In this document: piece after piece, positions 16,409-25,800 of the stretch
Layout of the letters: each line of letters begins with the position of its first letter
How positions within the stretch are numbered: the stretch's first letter is position 1
Assembly (NCBI GenBank): GCA_035299025.1
Contig: DATGXK010000007.1
Span: forward strand, 248,001 to 312,000
Direction: 5' to 3'
Source of the DNA: Leadbetterella sp035299025
GTDB lineage: Bacteria > Bacteroidota > Bacteroidia > Cytophagales > Spirosomataceae
Length of the DNA: 64,000 nt
Program-made: the position numbers and the translations under genes
The notes under the pieces: model-generated
Seen by the model: only the letters and a program-made list of their open reading frames with translations
Database searches by the model: none
What the model was told of the DNA's origin: nothing

Positions 16409-18027
16409 GACTTTCGAAATTGTTGATTTTTTTCATATTCTTTTTTCAGTTGGCTTATGCTCAACTCAGTACGAGTAAGTTGCCGATTTTTGTAATAAAT
16501 ACAAAAGGTCAAACCATTAAAGACGAACCCAAGATATTGGCAGAATTGAAGATAATTTATAATGGTGAAGGGAAAGATAATAAACTTACCGACACACAGT
16601 TTCACTACAACAGTTTTGTCGGGATAGAATATCGTGGCTCCAGCTCCCAAATGTTCCCGAAAAAAGGTCTCGGAATAGAACTCCGAACCGAAAAAGGTGA
16701 AAATAATCCTTTAGCACTTTGCGGCTTACCAGAAGATTCTGACTGGATTCTTTATGCCTCTTACAATGAGAAAAGCCTGATGCACAACGTATTAAGTATG
16801 AGTTTGGCCAGACAAATGGGTATGAATGCCAGTCGAACTAAATACGTGGAGGTGGTATTGAACAACAGTTATCAGGGAGTTTATGTGTTGATGGAGAAAA
16901 TAAAAGTGGATAAAAACCGGGTTGATATAGCAACTTTAAAGCCTGAGGACACGGCCGGAGACGAACTTACTGGTGGTTATATTGTTAAAATTGATAAAAG
17001 CACGGGAACAAACTACGGAACTTTTAGGTCAAACTACACGAATACCAACGGTTTTGCTAATCAATATTTTTATCATTTGCCCAAAACGATTAACGATACC
17101 CAACGAAATTATATAAGAGCGTACATTCGTAAGTTTGAAGATGCCATTTATGGCAAAGATTTTAAAGATGAGTTGAATGGATATCATCAATATGTAGACT
17201 TGAGTTCATTTGCTAAGATGTTTATAATTAATGAAGTGTCTCGAAATATTGATGGTTACAGAATAAGTTCGTATTTCTCGAAAGATAAGGATTCAAAGGG
17301 TGGAAAATTGACTGCAAGCCCGCCCTGGGATTATGACATTTCATACGGAAATGCCGATTATTGCCAGGGACAAAGATTTGATTTGTGGGCTTATAAATTT
17401 AATGAAATTTGTCCACAAGATGGTTTTCAGGTACCGGTTTTTTGGGAAAGAATGGTTTCAGATCCGAAGTTCATAGGAGAATTGCGAAATATCTATTTTG
17501 AACAGAGAAAGGCAGGCGGAGTATTGGACCATGACAGGATTGTTAAGGAAATAGATGAATTGAAATCTAATTTGGGTGAGGCCGTCATAAGGAATTTTCA
17601 GAAATGGCCAATAATAGGAACATATGTTTGGCCAAGCCCGCAGCCTGTGCCGCCAACTTGGGATCTAGAGATTGTTGAGCTTAAGAATTGGATTTATAAC
17701 AGACTTACTTGGATGGATAGAAATTTTCCTGAAGAGTTTGTACTAACTTCTACCGAATTACCGTCTGAAAGTCTAAATATTACGGCATTTCCGAATCCTT
17801 TTGTTGACAAACTGCAAGTAAAAATATTAAGCCAAAATGTTCAGAAAGCCGAAGTGTCTTTTTCGGACATTACGGGCAGAATAATTCTCAAAAAGGATAT
17901 TGAACTTTCTTCAGGCGAAAACTTTGTGGATTTTGACCAAATTCAGAACGTAAATGATTTTCTGTTTTTGAAAGTTAAAACTCAAAGTGGAGTGATGGAT
18001 TTTAAGAAAATCGTGAGGGTGAAGTGA
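16405..18027 (+). CDS. CotH kinase-family protein with T9SS sorting domain
   Basis: 540 residues with a signal peptide (KLLIFFIFFFQLAYAQ). The body (~residues 50-400) is a CotH domain: FVGIEYRGSSSQMFPKKGLGIELR, LYASYNEKSLMHNVLS, GVYVLMEKIKVDKNRVDI, and SPPWDYDISYGNADYC, where the Asp of WDYD is the expected metal ligand. CotH proteins of spore formers phosphorylate other proteins, and distant homologues are kinase-like. The last ~75 residues (ITAFPNPFVDKLQVKIL ... DITGRIILKKDIEL) form a type A T9SS sorting domain, so it should be secreted and attached to the cell surface. Its start overlaps the hemJ stop by four bases. Target unknown. Confidence 0.88.
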   Translation: MRLSKLLIFFIFFFQLAYAQLSTSKLPIFVINTKGQTIKDEPKILAELKIIYNGEGKDNKLTDTQFHYNSFVGIEYRGSSSQMFPKKGLGIELRTEKGENNPLALCGLPEDSDWILYASYNEKSLMHNVLSMSLARQMGMNASRTKYVEVVLNNSYQGVYVLMEKIKVDKNRVDIATLKPEDTAGDELTGGYIVKIDKSTGTNYGTFRSNYTNTNGFANQYFYHLPKTINDTQRNYIRAYIRKFEDAIYGKDFKDELNGYHQYVDLSSFAKMFIINEVSRNIDGYRISSYFSKDKDSKGGKLTASPPWDYDISYGNADYCQGQRFDLWAYKFNEICPQDGFQVPVFWERMVSDPKFIGELRNIYFEQRKAGGVLDHDRIVKEIDELKSNLGEAVIRNFQKWPIIGTYVWPSPQPVPPTWDLEIVELKNWIYNRLTWMDRNFPEEFVLTSTELPSESLNITAFPNPFVDKLQVKILSQNVQKAEVSFSDITGRIILKKDIELSSGENFVDFDQIQNVNDFLFLKVKTQSGVMDFKKIVRVK

Positions 18028-18175
18028 GTTTCAAAAAGTACATTTTGCTTAATTATTAAAAAAAATGTAAAAATCTATTCAGTCTGAAATTTGTGTAAAT
18101 TTTAAATTAAAGCTGTGTAAATCCGTAATATTTTCAATTTCCGTGTTCCATTAAATTGTCTATCCCTCCAAATAC

Positions 18176-18631
18176 CTACGCCCTCACCATAATCTTATGA
18201 GGAATTCCATCTTCTATATAGTCTTCATTGATGCTTTCGAAGCCAAACGAGGCGTAAAAGCTCTCTAAATAGGCTTGAGCACCTATTTTTATAGGTTTTT
18301 GTCCAAATAGTTCTTGGACTTTTTCTACAGATTTACCAAATATTTGTCTTCCATAGCCTTCACCTCGGCCTTTTGGTGACGCTACAACTCTTCCAATACT
18401 CAAAAAACCTTCATAATAAGCACCATAGTCGAATAGTCGGGTGTAAGCCATCAGCTGATTGTTTTGGTCGAATCCCATAAAGTGTATCGCCTTTTGGTCT
18501 TTGTGATCAAGGTCTAAGAAAATACAATTTTGTTCCACCACGAAAACTTCCGACCGCAAGGCCAATATTTCGTAGAGTTCATCCACACTTAATTCAGCAA
18601 AAGCCTTACATTCTATCCGAAGATTACCCAT
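18176..18631 (-). CDS. elaA: GNAT acetyltransferase, ElaA type
   Basis: 151 residues, about the size of ElaA. The N-terminus has SVDELYEILALRSEVFVVEQNCIFLDLDHKD, the mark of this subfamily, followed by LSIGRVVASPKGRGEGYGRQIF, the acetyl-CoA binding loop (R/Q-x-x-G-x-G/A), and KIGAQAYLESFYASFGFESINEDYIEDGIPH. Its substrate is not known for the family in general. It is divergent from the TatD gene, only 27 bases separating the two starts. The gene name is given on family resemblance. Confidence 0.88.
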   Translation of the reverse strand: MGNLRIECKAFAELSVDELYEILALRSEVFVVEQNCIFLDLDHKDQKAIHFMGFDQNNQLMAYTRLFDYGAYYEGFLSIGRVVASPKGRGEGYGRQIFGKSVEKVQELFGQKPIKIGAQAYLESFYASFGFESINEDYIEDGIPHKIMVRA

Positions 18632-18637
18632 TATTGT

Positions 18638-18645
18638 TATTTTTG
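18638..18645 (+). promoter_or_regulatory. -7 box (TATTTTTG) for the TatD operon
   Basis: Exact TAnnTTTG match 14 bases from the ATG at 18659. The transcript would have a leader of only about 7 bases. The -33 region would fall inside the divergent elaA gene and has no TTTG. Confidence 0.45.
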
Positions 18646-18658
18646 TGAAAAAATATTT

Positions 18659-19330
18659 ATGTTTCTAGATATTCATACCCATTCTCAGACTTTCGATGCC
18701 AATATAAAAAAAGTTTTTAATTTGGACATCACAGTAAGTGCTTTGGGCGAAGATTTGGAGTGTTTTTTTGGAGAAAATGAATCGGTTTCTGTTGGGATTC
18801 ATCCCTGGAGCGTGTCCGAGGAATCGTTTTTTGAGCAATTGGAGATTTTAGAATGTTTGGCTGCAGATTCAAGAGTAAAAGCTATTGGGGAAATTGGCCT
18901 TGATAAACTCAAAGGACCAGATTTGAAACTTCAAGAAGAAGTGTTTTTGAAGCAAATACGAGTTGCGGAGGCGGTAAAAAAGCCAATAATAGTCCATTGT
19001 GTAAAGAGTTTTAATGAACTTATCGCCATCAAGAAGGTGGTCAGGCCAAAGGTGCCTGTGATTATCCATGGTTTCAATCGTAAAGTTGATTTGGCAAAAG
19101 AATTAATGCAAAAAGGTTTTTTTCTTTCATTTGGAAGGGCTTTGTTGGAATCGAATTTGGTGAAAGAAGCACTCAGGAATATTACTTTAGAACAAGTTTT
19201 TTTTGAGACTGATGACGATAAAGCATTAATTGTGAGTGAAGTGTATGAAATGGCAGCTGATATTTTAAAAATAGATATAGAAGTACTAAAAGATAAAATT
19301 TATCAAAATTATTTAGAATTGTATTTATGA
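18659..19330 (+). CDS. TatD-family metal-dependent hydrolase
   Basis: 223 residues, shorter than the classical ~260-residue TatD DNase. TIM-barrel amidohydrolase marks: LDIHTHSQTF (HxH metal ligands), VGIHPWSVSE, AIGEIGLDKL (metal-binding Glu), KPIIVHCVKSFNELIAI, VIIHGFNR and FFETDDD (metal-binding Asp). The usual YLETDAP motif appears here as FFETDDDKA. Such enzymes are described as DNases or deacylases, and the true substrate is open. The 3' end overlaps tcdA by four bases (ATGA), so the pair is translationally coupled. Confidence 0.88.
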   Translation: MFLDIHTHSQTFDANIKKVFNLDITVSALGEDLECFFGENESVSVGIHPWSVSEESFFEQLEILECLAADSRVKAIGEIGLDKLKGPDLKLQEEVFLKQIRVAEAVKKPIIVHCVKSFNELIAIKKVVRPKVPVIIHGFNRKVDLAKELMQKGFFLSFGRALLESNLVKEALRNITLEQVFFETDDDKALIVSEVYEMAADILKIDIEVLKDKIYQNYLELYL

Positions 19331-20109
19331 GTGATTTAGGTTGGCTCTCGAGAAGTGAGCTATTGGTTGGAAAAGAAAATATACTAAAACTTCAGAATTC
19401 GCATGTTTTAGTGGTTGGTTTGGGAGGTGTAGGTTCGTTTGCTGCGGAATTTATATGTAGGGCGGGAGTAGGGGAGATGACCATTGTAGATGGTGATGTT
19501 GTAGACCCAACAAATAGGAATCGTCAACTTCCAGCCCTTTTCACAACCCATGGAGTCAGTAAAGCAGGCTGGATGAAAGACAGGCTTTTGGCTATCAATC
19601 CAGACTTGAGGCTAAATGTCATTAATGAGTTTTTGAGTCCCGAACGATGTGAAGAACTAATGAAAAACCAATATGACTACGTGATGGACTGCATTGACAG
19701 CATCACGCCGAAATTAACACTTATTGCTTCTGCATATAAAAGCGGTAAAAAAGTAGTAAGTTCAATGGGTGCAGGCGGTAAAACCGACCCGACGCAGATT
19801 AGAGTGGCAGATTTATATGAAACACATACCTGTAAACTTGCATTTTATGTCAGAAAAAGACTGAAGAAAATGGAAGTTTCCAAAGGCGTGAGAGCTGTTT
19901 ATTCCTTGGAAGAAATGGACAAAGACTCCTTGGTCATGACAGATGGTTCAAACTTCAAGCAGTCTGCGTATGGTACTATTTCCTATTTGCCTGCGGCTTT
20001 TGGTGGCGTGGCAGCCTCGGTAGTTATTAGAGACTTGTTGGGTATTGAAATTGAAACTCAAAAAAGGCCGAAAATGATGAAATCGAGTAAAATCAAAAAG
20101 AAGAAATGA
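19327..20109 (+). CDS. tcdA: tRNA threonylcarbamoyladenosine dehydratase
   Basis: ThiF/E1-like ATP-dependent enzyme (260 residues) that cyclises t6A37 to ct6A37 in tRNA. The nucleotide-binding loop is VVGLGGVGSFAAEFICRAGVGEMTIVDGDVVDPTNRNRQ (residues ~30-68), including the Arg that contacts ATP, and the C-terminal half reads VVSSMGAGGKTDPTQIRVADLYETHTCKLAF with the conserved active-site Cys region. Length matches TcdA (CsdL/YgdL). Start overlaps the end of the TatD gene. A strong terminator follows. Confidence 0.93.
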   Translation: MSDLGWLSRSELLVGKENILKLQNSHVLVVGLGGVGSFAAEFICRAGVGEMTIVDGDVVDPTNRNRQLPALFTTHGVSKAGWMKDRLLAINPDLRLNVINEFLSPERCEELMKNQYDYVMDCIDSITPKLTLIASAYKSGKKVVSSMGAGGKTDPTQIRVADLYETHTCKLAFYVRKRLKKMEVSKGVRAVYSLEEMDKDSLVMTDGSNFKQSAYGTISYLPAAFGGVAASVVIRDLLGIEIETQKRPKMMKSSKIKKKK

Positions 20110-20132
20110 TATTTTGAAAAGTAATAAGACAC

Positions 20133-20163
20133 AAAAAAAGCCTTGATTTTCAAGGCTTTTTTT
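20133..20163. terminator. Bidirectional intrinsic terminator after tcdA
   Basis: AAAAAAAGCCTTG and CAAGGCTTTTTTT form a perfect stem with a 5-base loop, with runs of T on both strands. It serves tcdA (+) and the convergent VWA gene (-). Confidence 0.93.
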
Positions 20164-20183
20164 GTGAAGTTTCTTTCTATTTT

Positions 20184-21194
20184 TTAATTCGAGGTAATTA
20201 TCTCAAATTTTAATTTTCTTGGATCTGATCTGTTTATAATTTGCTGATTTCTAATGTATTCGAGGTTGTAGACATTTGATATTACTCTTCCAAATTTGGT
20301 AAAAACGTCTTTTAGTTCTTTCACTGTTTCTGGGAAATTCGCAGAACCACCACTTGCTAACTTTGTTAATACTGCTTTGTCAACACCACCTTTTCCATTC
20401 AAACCAATACAGAAACTGGTGATTTTGTAAGAATTTTTATCCGACTTTATTTTACCCAAAAGATAGTCTGCATTAACCGCTGGAGGGGCCATGTTGTCAG
20501 ATCCATCAGTAAAGGTAAATAACACCCTAGACTGAGACTTGGAGGCCTGTAGCATGTCTATTCCGGAGTCCATGGCATTGTAAAGTGCAGTGAACTTTCC
20601 TTGTTTAAGACCTTTTACATAGTTTTTCAGTGCTTCCTTGTCAGTAGATAGAGGAAACTCATTGACAGTATCGGAGAAATCTACAATACCCATCTTTACT
20701 ACTTTTCTTTCTGTAAATATTTTCTCGATAAAATCTATGGCATAAGTTTTAACGGTCTCAAAATCAGTCCCTAAAGACTCGCTTCGGTCCAGAACTAATA
20801 CCACGCTAATATCTTCTGACTGGCTAAAAGACATCGTGAATTCCACGTCTTTTTTCCAATCGTTCGTTTCTTTCTTAAACTCGTAAGCGTTTATGGCTTC
20901 TATGTTGTAGTTATTGGAGAATTCATCAATTATTCTGAAGTTATCAATAATTACCTTAGTTCCTGCGGGGCCGTCTATCTGACCGCCAAAGGTTTTTGTA
21001 AAGTCAATTTTGATTTCTCTGGAAGTTTTAAGCTCATCAAATCTGATTTCAGGGCTTTTGCCCGATGTGTTCCAGAAATCTATGTAGATGTCAAAAGTAG
21101 TGCCTTTGGGGTTTACATCACCGCCACCGCAGCTAATCAACACAATACTCAGGAGAACAGTCTTAAGGATTAAGAAAGCATTTCTTATTTTCAT
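20184..21194 (-). CDS. VWA-domain lipoprotein
   Basis: 336 residues when started at ATG 21194. This start gives a lipoprotein signal, ILKTVLLSIVLISCGGG, with the lipidated Cys22 or so; a longer open frame upstream (to 21281) is probably not translated. The main domain (~residues 120-300) is a von Willebrand factor A domain with a MIDAS motif (VLVLDRSESLGTD, D-x-S-x-S) and FSDTVNEF, LYNAMDSGIDML, FTFTDGSDN. It is expected at the cell surface or periplasmic face, possibly binding another protein with a divalent metal. Function unknown. It is divergent from the MobA-like gene, sharing a 99-base promoter interval. Confidence 0.85.
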   Translation of the reverse strand: MKIRNAFLILKTVLLSIVLISCGGGDVNPKGTTFDIYIDFWNTSGKSPEIRFDELKTSREIKIDFTKTFGGQIDGPAGTKVIIDNFRIIDEFSNNYNIEAINAYEFKKETNDWKKDVEFTMSFSQSEDISVVLVLDRSESLGTDFETVKTYAIDFIEKIFTERKVVKMGIVDFSDTVNEFPLSTDKEALKNYVKGLKQGKFTALYNAMDSGIDMLQASKSQSRVLFTFTDGSDNMAPPAVNADYLLGKIKSDKNSYKITSFCIGLNGKGGVDKAVLTKLASGGSANFPETVKELKDVFTKFGRVISNVYNLEYIRNQQIINRSDPRKLKFEIITSN

Positions 21195-21266
21195 TGGGAT
21201 AAAATTTATATTCAGCTTTGGAAACGAAAACATCATGCCAAAACTTTCATTTGCACGTAAAATTAT

Positions 21267-21278
21267 TGCAAATTTGCA
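21267..21278. promoter_or_regulatory. 12-bp palindrome TGCAAATTTGCA in a divergent promoter region
   Basis: Perfect palindrome 16 bases before the MobA-like ATG. Its right half, CAAATTTG at 21269-21276, is one mismatch from a -7 box, and a TTTG lies at 21250-21253 (15-base spacing, a little short). It may be only the promoter. Confidence 0.35.
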
Positions 21279-21293
21279 CAAAAAATCGGATTA

Positions 21294-21890
21294 ATGAACA
21301 TTGGAGTGGTAATTTTAGCAGCTGGAGAATCAAAACGTATGGGTGTGCCCAAACAAATCCTCCCGATTTTTGGGATTCCAATGCTCAAATACCTGGTTGA
21401 CGAAGTGCTTGATACTCAGGCTCATCCGGTTACGGTGGTGGTTGGTGCCAACAAAACCAAGATTGTGCCCATGTTGGAAAATATTCCAATTGGTATAATT
21501 GATAATCCCGATTGGCAAAAGGGGATGGGGAGTTCAATAAAAATGGGTCTAGTGGGCTCTTATTTAGTCACAAAGGGCTTTGACGGACTTATATTTATGA
21601 CATCAGACATGCCTTTTGTAAATGCCGCAATCATCAATAAATTAATCGAAACTGCACGTGAATTTCCTGATAAAACTATAATAGCCTCAAAATATAGCGG
21701 GACCTTGGGTGTGCCCGTTTTGTACAAAAAAGAACGTTTTGAGGATATTCTAGACATGAAACCCGAACACGGTGCAAAGCAATTTTTCAATAAATACCCC
21801 GAAGAAATCGTGACCGTAGATTTTGATTTGGGAGCGGTGGATTTAGACACCAAAGAGGATTATTATAACTTTTTACAATCAAAAAACTGA
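21294..21890 (+). CDS. MobA-like NTP transferase
   Basis: 198-residue nucleotidyltransferase. The N-terminal signature GVVILAAGESKRMGVPKQILPIFGIPML matches the NTP_transf_3 family (MobA/MocA: attach nucleotides to molybdopterin or similar cofactors), followed by VVVGANK, DNPDWQKGMGSSIKMGL and IFMTSDMPFVNAAIINKL (metal-binding Asp). C-terminus GTLGVPVLYKKERFEDIL. It lies 3 bases before the acyltransferase gene on the same strand. Real substrate unknown; the resemblance is to molybdenum cofactor cytidylyl/guanylyltransferases, but no molybdenum genes are nearby. Confidence 0.85.
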   Translation: MNIGVVILAAGESKRMGVPKQILPIFGIPMLKYLVDEVLDTQAHPVTVVVGANKTKIVPMLENIPIGIIDNPDWQKGMGSSIKMGLVGSYLVTKGFDGLIFMTSDMPFVNAAIINKLIETAREFPDKTIIASKYSGTLGVPVLYKKERFEDILDMKPEHGAKQFFNKYPEEIVTVDFDLGAVDLDTKEDYYNFLQSKN

Positions 21891-21893
21891 TTC

Positions 21894-22802
21894 ATGCAAG
21901 CCATTGCTTTTTACTTGGTCTTACCTTTTTTGTATTTTTTTTCAATTTTGCCCCTGAAGTTTTTGTATGTAATTTCCCGCGGATTAATCTATCCAGTGCT
22001 CTATAAATTAGTGGGTTACAGGAAAAAAGTAGTAAAAAATAATCTTAAAAATTCTTTCCCCGAAAAAAGTAAAGAAGAAAGAGAACGCATTGCTTCGGAT
22101 TTTTATAAATATCTGGCCGATATGTTTGTGGAAACCATCAAGAGTTTCACTATTTCGGAGGAATCATTATTGGAAAAAATCAAGTTAGAGAACACCGAAA
22201 TACTAATTCCGTTTTTTGAAGCTAATAAAAATGTGGTTATAACGCTTGGCCATATAGGTAACTATGAACTCATCGCCAAAGCCATGCCTTTTTACCTTAA
22301 ACATAAGGTTTTGGTTCCGTATCATAAAATGAGTAATGACTACTTTAACAATCTTTTTTACAAGTCGAGAACAGCATTCGGAACGATTTTCTTTCCTACT
22401 TTCGACACATTTACGAGTATAAAAAAGGATTATGGAAAAGCCTTTGCTGTTACGCTGGCCAATGACCAATCTGCTCCTCCTACCAAATCTTTCTGGACCA
22501 AATTCTTAAATCAGGATACAACTTTTTTTACTGGAACTGAGAAAATCGCCCAGCAATTCGACTATCCCGTAATTTTTGCCCATGTTACCGTTCCTCAAAA
22601 AGGGCATTATACGATGTCTTTCGAGCTAATATCAGACAAGCCTAAGTCTGAACCCGAAGGCTTTATAATGAAAAAACATGCCGAAATGCTTGAAAAAGAC
22701 ATTCTCGCAGATCCAAAATATTGGCTTTGGACGCACAAACGTTGGAAACACAAAATGCCGGCGGGTGTTGAGTATGGTTTTAATTTTTCAAGAAAATCTT
22801 AA
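21894..22802 (+). CDS. Lysophospholipid/lipid A acyltransferase (LpxL-like)
   Basis: 302 residues with an N-terminal membrane anchor (residues ~3-33). The acyltransferase H-x4-E/D-type motif is seen as ITLGHIGNYELIAKA, followed by VPYHKMSNDYFN and ANDQSAPPTKSFWTKFLNQDTTFFTGTEKIAQQF, all typical of the HtrB/LpxL family that adds secondary acyl chains to lipid A. It ends KYWLWTHKRWKHK, the family C-terminal signature. Inner-membrane, cytoplasmic face. Starts 3 bases after the MobA-like gene. Its stop codon overlaps the stop of the convergent dnaE. Confidence 0.92.
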   Translation: MQAIAFYLVLPFLYFFSILPLKFLYVISRGLIYPVLYKLVGYRKKVVKNNLKNSFPEKSKEERERIASDFYKYLADMFVETIKSFTISEESLLEKIKLENTEILIPFFEANKNVVITLGHIGNYELIAKAMPFYLKHKVLVPYHKMSNDYFNNLFYKSRTAFGTIFFPTFDTFTSIKKDYGKAFAVTLANDQSAPPTKSFWTKFLNQDTTFFTGTEKIAQQFDYPVIFAHVTVPQKGHYTMSFELISDKPKSEPEGFIMKKHAEMLEKDILADPKYWLWTHKRWKHKMPAGVEYGFNFSRKS

Positions 22803-25800
22803 CCAAAACTTACATTTTCCTCTCCAACAATCTCCAAAAGACTCTTCTGAACATCTTTGTTGAGGTCTATTTTCATGGTTCTTGAAAACATCGCTACGTC
22901 GTATTTTTCGTCCATGTCATACACATTCATCTTGAAGTTGAATTTACCAGGATTTGAAGTGATTATATCGAGTAGGCCATTGATGGTGATGTCGTTAATT
23001 TCGGCCAAATTTAATTTAACATTTACTTCTTTGAATCGCTTGGCTTTCATGTCGTTGAGCAAGTCGATTTGTAGCGGTTTAAATTCTAGTTCGCCTTCAC
23101 GGTTCCATTTGGTTTGGATTTTTCCTCGAATACTAACAAAAAAACCTAAACCGAGATAGTTTGAAAATTCCACATAATCTTTACCGAAAAGCATAATTTC
23201 GAGTGAGGAGGTATAATCCTCAATCTTAAAAATACCAAACGGATTTCCATTTTTCGACTGTTTTTGTTGTACAGACGAAATCACCCCTCCTATAATGAAC
23301 TCACGGTTTACATTGTCTGGTTCAAATAGTTGGTCTAATGGCTTACAAAGCGACATTTCGATAGAAAATTGATCAAGGGGGTGGCCTGAAATATAAAAAC
23401 CCACCACATCTTTTTCGTATTTAAGTTTCTCTATGTCTCCCCATTGGTCAATATTTTCAGACTTGGGTTTCTGTATGTCAAAACCGCCGTTGGTTTCAAA
23501 ACCACCAAACAACGAATTCTGTGCAGAGGCCTTATCTTCAGCTACTTTGTTGGCATACCTAATGAGTTTTTCTATAAAAGTGCTGCCTTCGCTTTCATGA
23601 AAATATACCGCTCTGTGAATGTCGTCAAAACAATCAAAAGCACCTGCATAAGTTAGAGATTCAAGTGTTTTTTTGTTTACCGTTCGGAGGTTTACTCTAG
23701 TTATAAAGTCAAAAATATCGGCAAAAGGGCCATTTTTTTCTCTTTCCTCTATTATGGCATCCACTGCGGCATCGCCTGTTCCTTTTATTCCTCCAAGTCC
23801 GAAACGTATTTCTTTCTTCTTGTTTACACTAAAACGCTTGTTTGATTCATTGATATCTGGTCCCAATACACTAAGTCCTAGGAGTTTACATTCTTCCATA
23901 AAGAACGTAATCTTGTCGATATTGCCGAGTTGCGAGGTCAATACCCCGGCCATGTATTCAGAGGTGTAATGTGCTTTCAGATAAGCCGTTTGATAAGCCA
24001 CAAAAGCATAACAGGTAGAGTGCGACTTGTTGAAGGCGTATTGTGCAAAGGCCTCCCAGTCGGTCCAGATTTTCTCTAAAATTTTGGTGTCGTGTCCGTT
24101 GGAAGCACCACCTTCCATAAACTTCACCTTCATTTTGTTCAATACCTCTATCTGCTTTTTACCCATGGCTTTCCGCAAAACGTCGGCATCACCTTTCGTG
24201 AAATTGCCCAGCTTTTGCGACAAAAGCATCACCTGCTCTTGGTAAACGGTTATCCCGTAGGTTTCTCCCAAATATTCCTCTACCTCAGGCAAGTCATACT
24301 TTATTTCCTCCGTTCCATGTTTTCTGGCGATGAAATTAGGGATATATGCAATAGGACCTGGGCGATAAAGGGCGTTCATCGCTATCAAATCGTCAAATCT
24401 ATCGGGTTTGAGTTCCTTCATGTATTTTTTCATACCGTCAGATTCAAACTGAAAAATCGCCGTAGTTTCACCACGTTGGAAAAGCTCAAAAGTTTTGGTA
24501 TCGTCTAGTGGAATCTCATCTATTTCTATATCATGTCCATAGTTTTCTTTGATCATCCGCAGGGCCTCTTTTATGATCGAGAGGTTTCTCAATCCCAAAA
24601 AGTCCATCTTTATAACACCAGCATCCTCTATAACCTTTCCTTCATACTGCGTTATCAATAAATCAGAGTCTTTTGAGGTACAAACAGGTACAATGTCTGA
24701 CAAATCCCACGGTGCAATGATGATGCCCGCCGCATGAATACCTGTGTTTCTTACAGTTCCTTCTAGTTTTTCGGCTTGTTTTAATACCTTAGAAGTCAGG
24801 TCGTTGCCGTTGTACATTTCTCTTACTTTCCTGACATTCTCTTGTTCGTCAGGCCCAAGGCCAAGTTCGTTCAGCGACTTTGGCCCAGCCATAGGCATGT
24901 GAATCAATTTCTTGAAATCCATCCCGTAAGACGGTTTGTCCGGAATCAACTTCGCTATATAGTTGGCATCTGCAAGGGGTAAATCCATCACTCTGGCCAC
25001 GTCTTTTATAGACGATTTGGTGGCCATTGTACCATAGGTAATGATCTGAGCCACCTGGTTTTTTCCATATTTATCTACCACATAATCAATCACCTTCTGG
25101 CGGCCTTCATCGTCAAAATCCGTATCAATATCGGGCATCGACTTTCTGTCAGGGTTCAGAAAACGCTCAAAAAGTAAATTGTACTTAATGGGGTCAATAT
25201 TGGTGATGCCTATGCAGTACGCCACCACCGAACCTGCCGCCGAACCACGGCCTGGGCCAATCATCACACCCAAATCTCGTCCAGCCTTTATGAAGTCCAT
25301 CACAATCAAGAAATACCCCGCAAAACCCATGGTTTTGATTGTAAATAATTCAAAATCAAGGCGTTCTTGTGTGGTTGTAATTATTTCTCCGTAACGTTTT
25401 CTTGCACCTTCGTAAGTCAAATGTCTCAAATATTCCCACTGGTTCAGTTTATCGTCGGCGTGTATCTTAAATTCCTCCGGAATCGGGAAATTAGGCAGCA
25501 ATATGTCTTGCTTCAGGTTCAGTTTGTCTATCTTATCTACAATCTCATTGGTGTTGTCGATGGCCGCAGGAATGTCACGAAAAAGGTGGCTCATTTCCTC
25601 AGTAGACTTAAAATAGAATTGGTCATTGAAAAAAGCAAAACGTGTATCTTTTGAGCTCATCGTTTCGTCGTCCGCAAAATCTTTAGCCGACGGTGTCGTC
25701 AGCTTTTCGTTGGTATTTACGCACAACAATATATCATGAGCCACCCAATCCGACTGATCCACATAGTGGCTGTCATTCGAAGCTATCACCTTTACATTGT

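Noticed and set aside
21195..21281. Longer start for the VWA lipoprotein
   Set aside because: The internal ATG at 21194 gives a clean lipoprotein signal and the extension does not.
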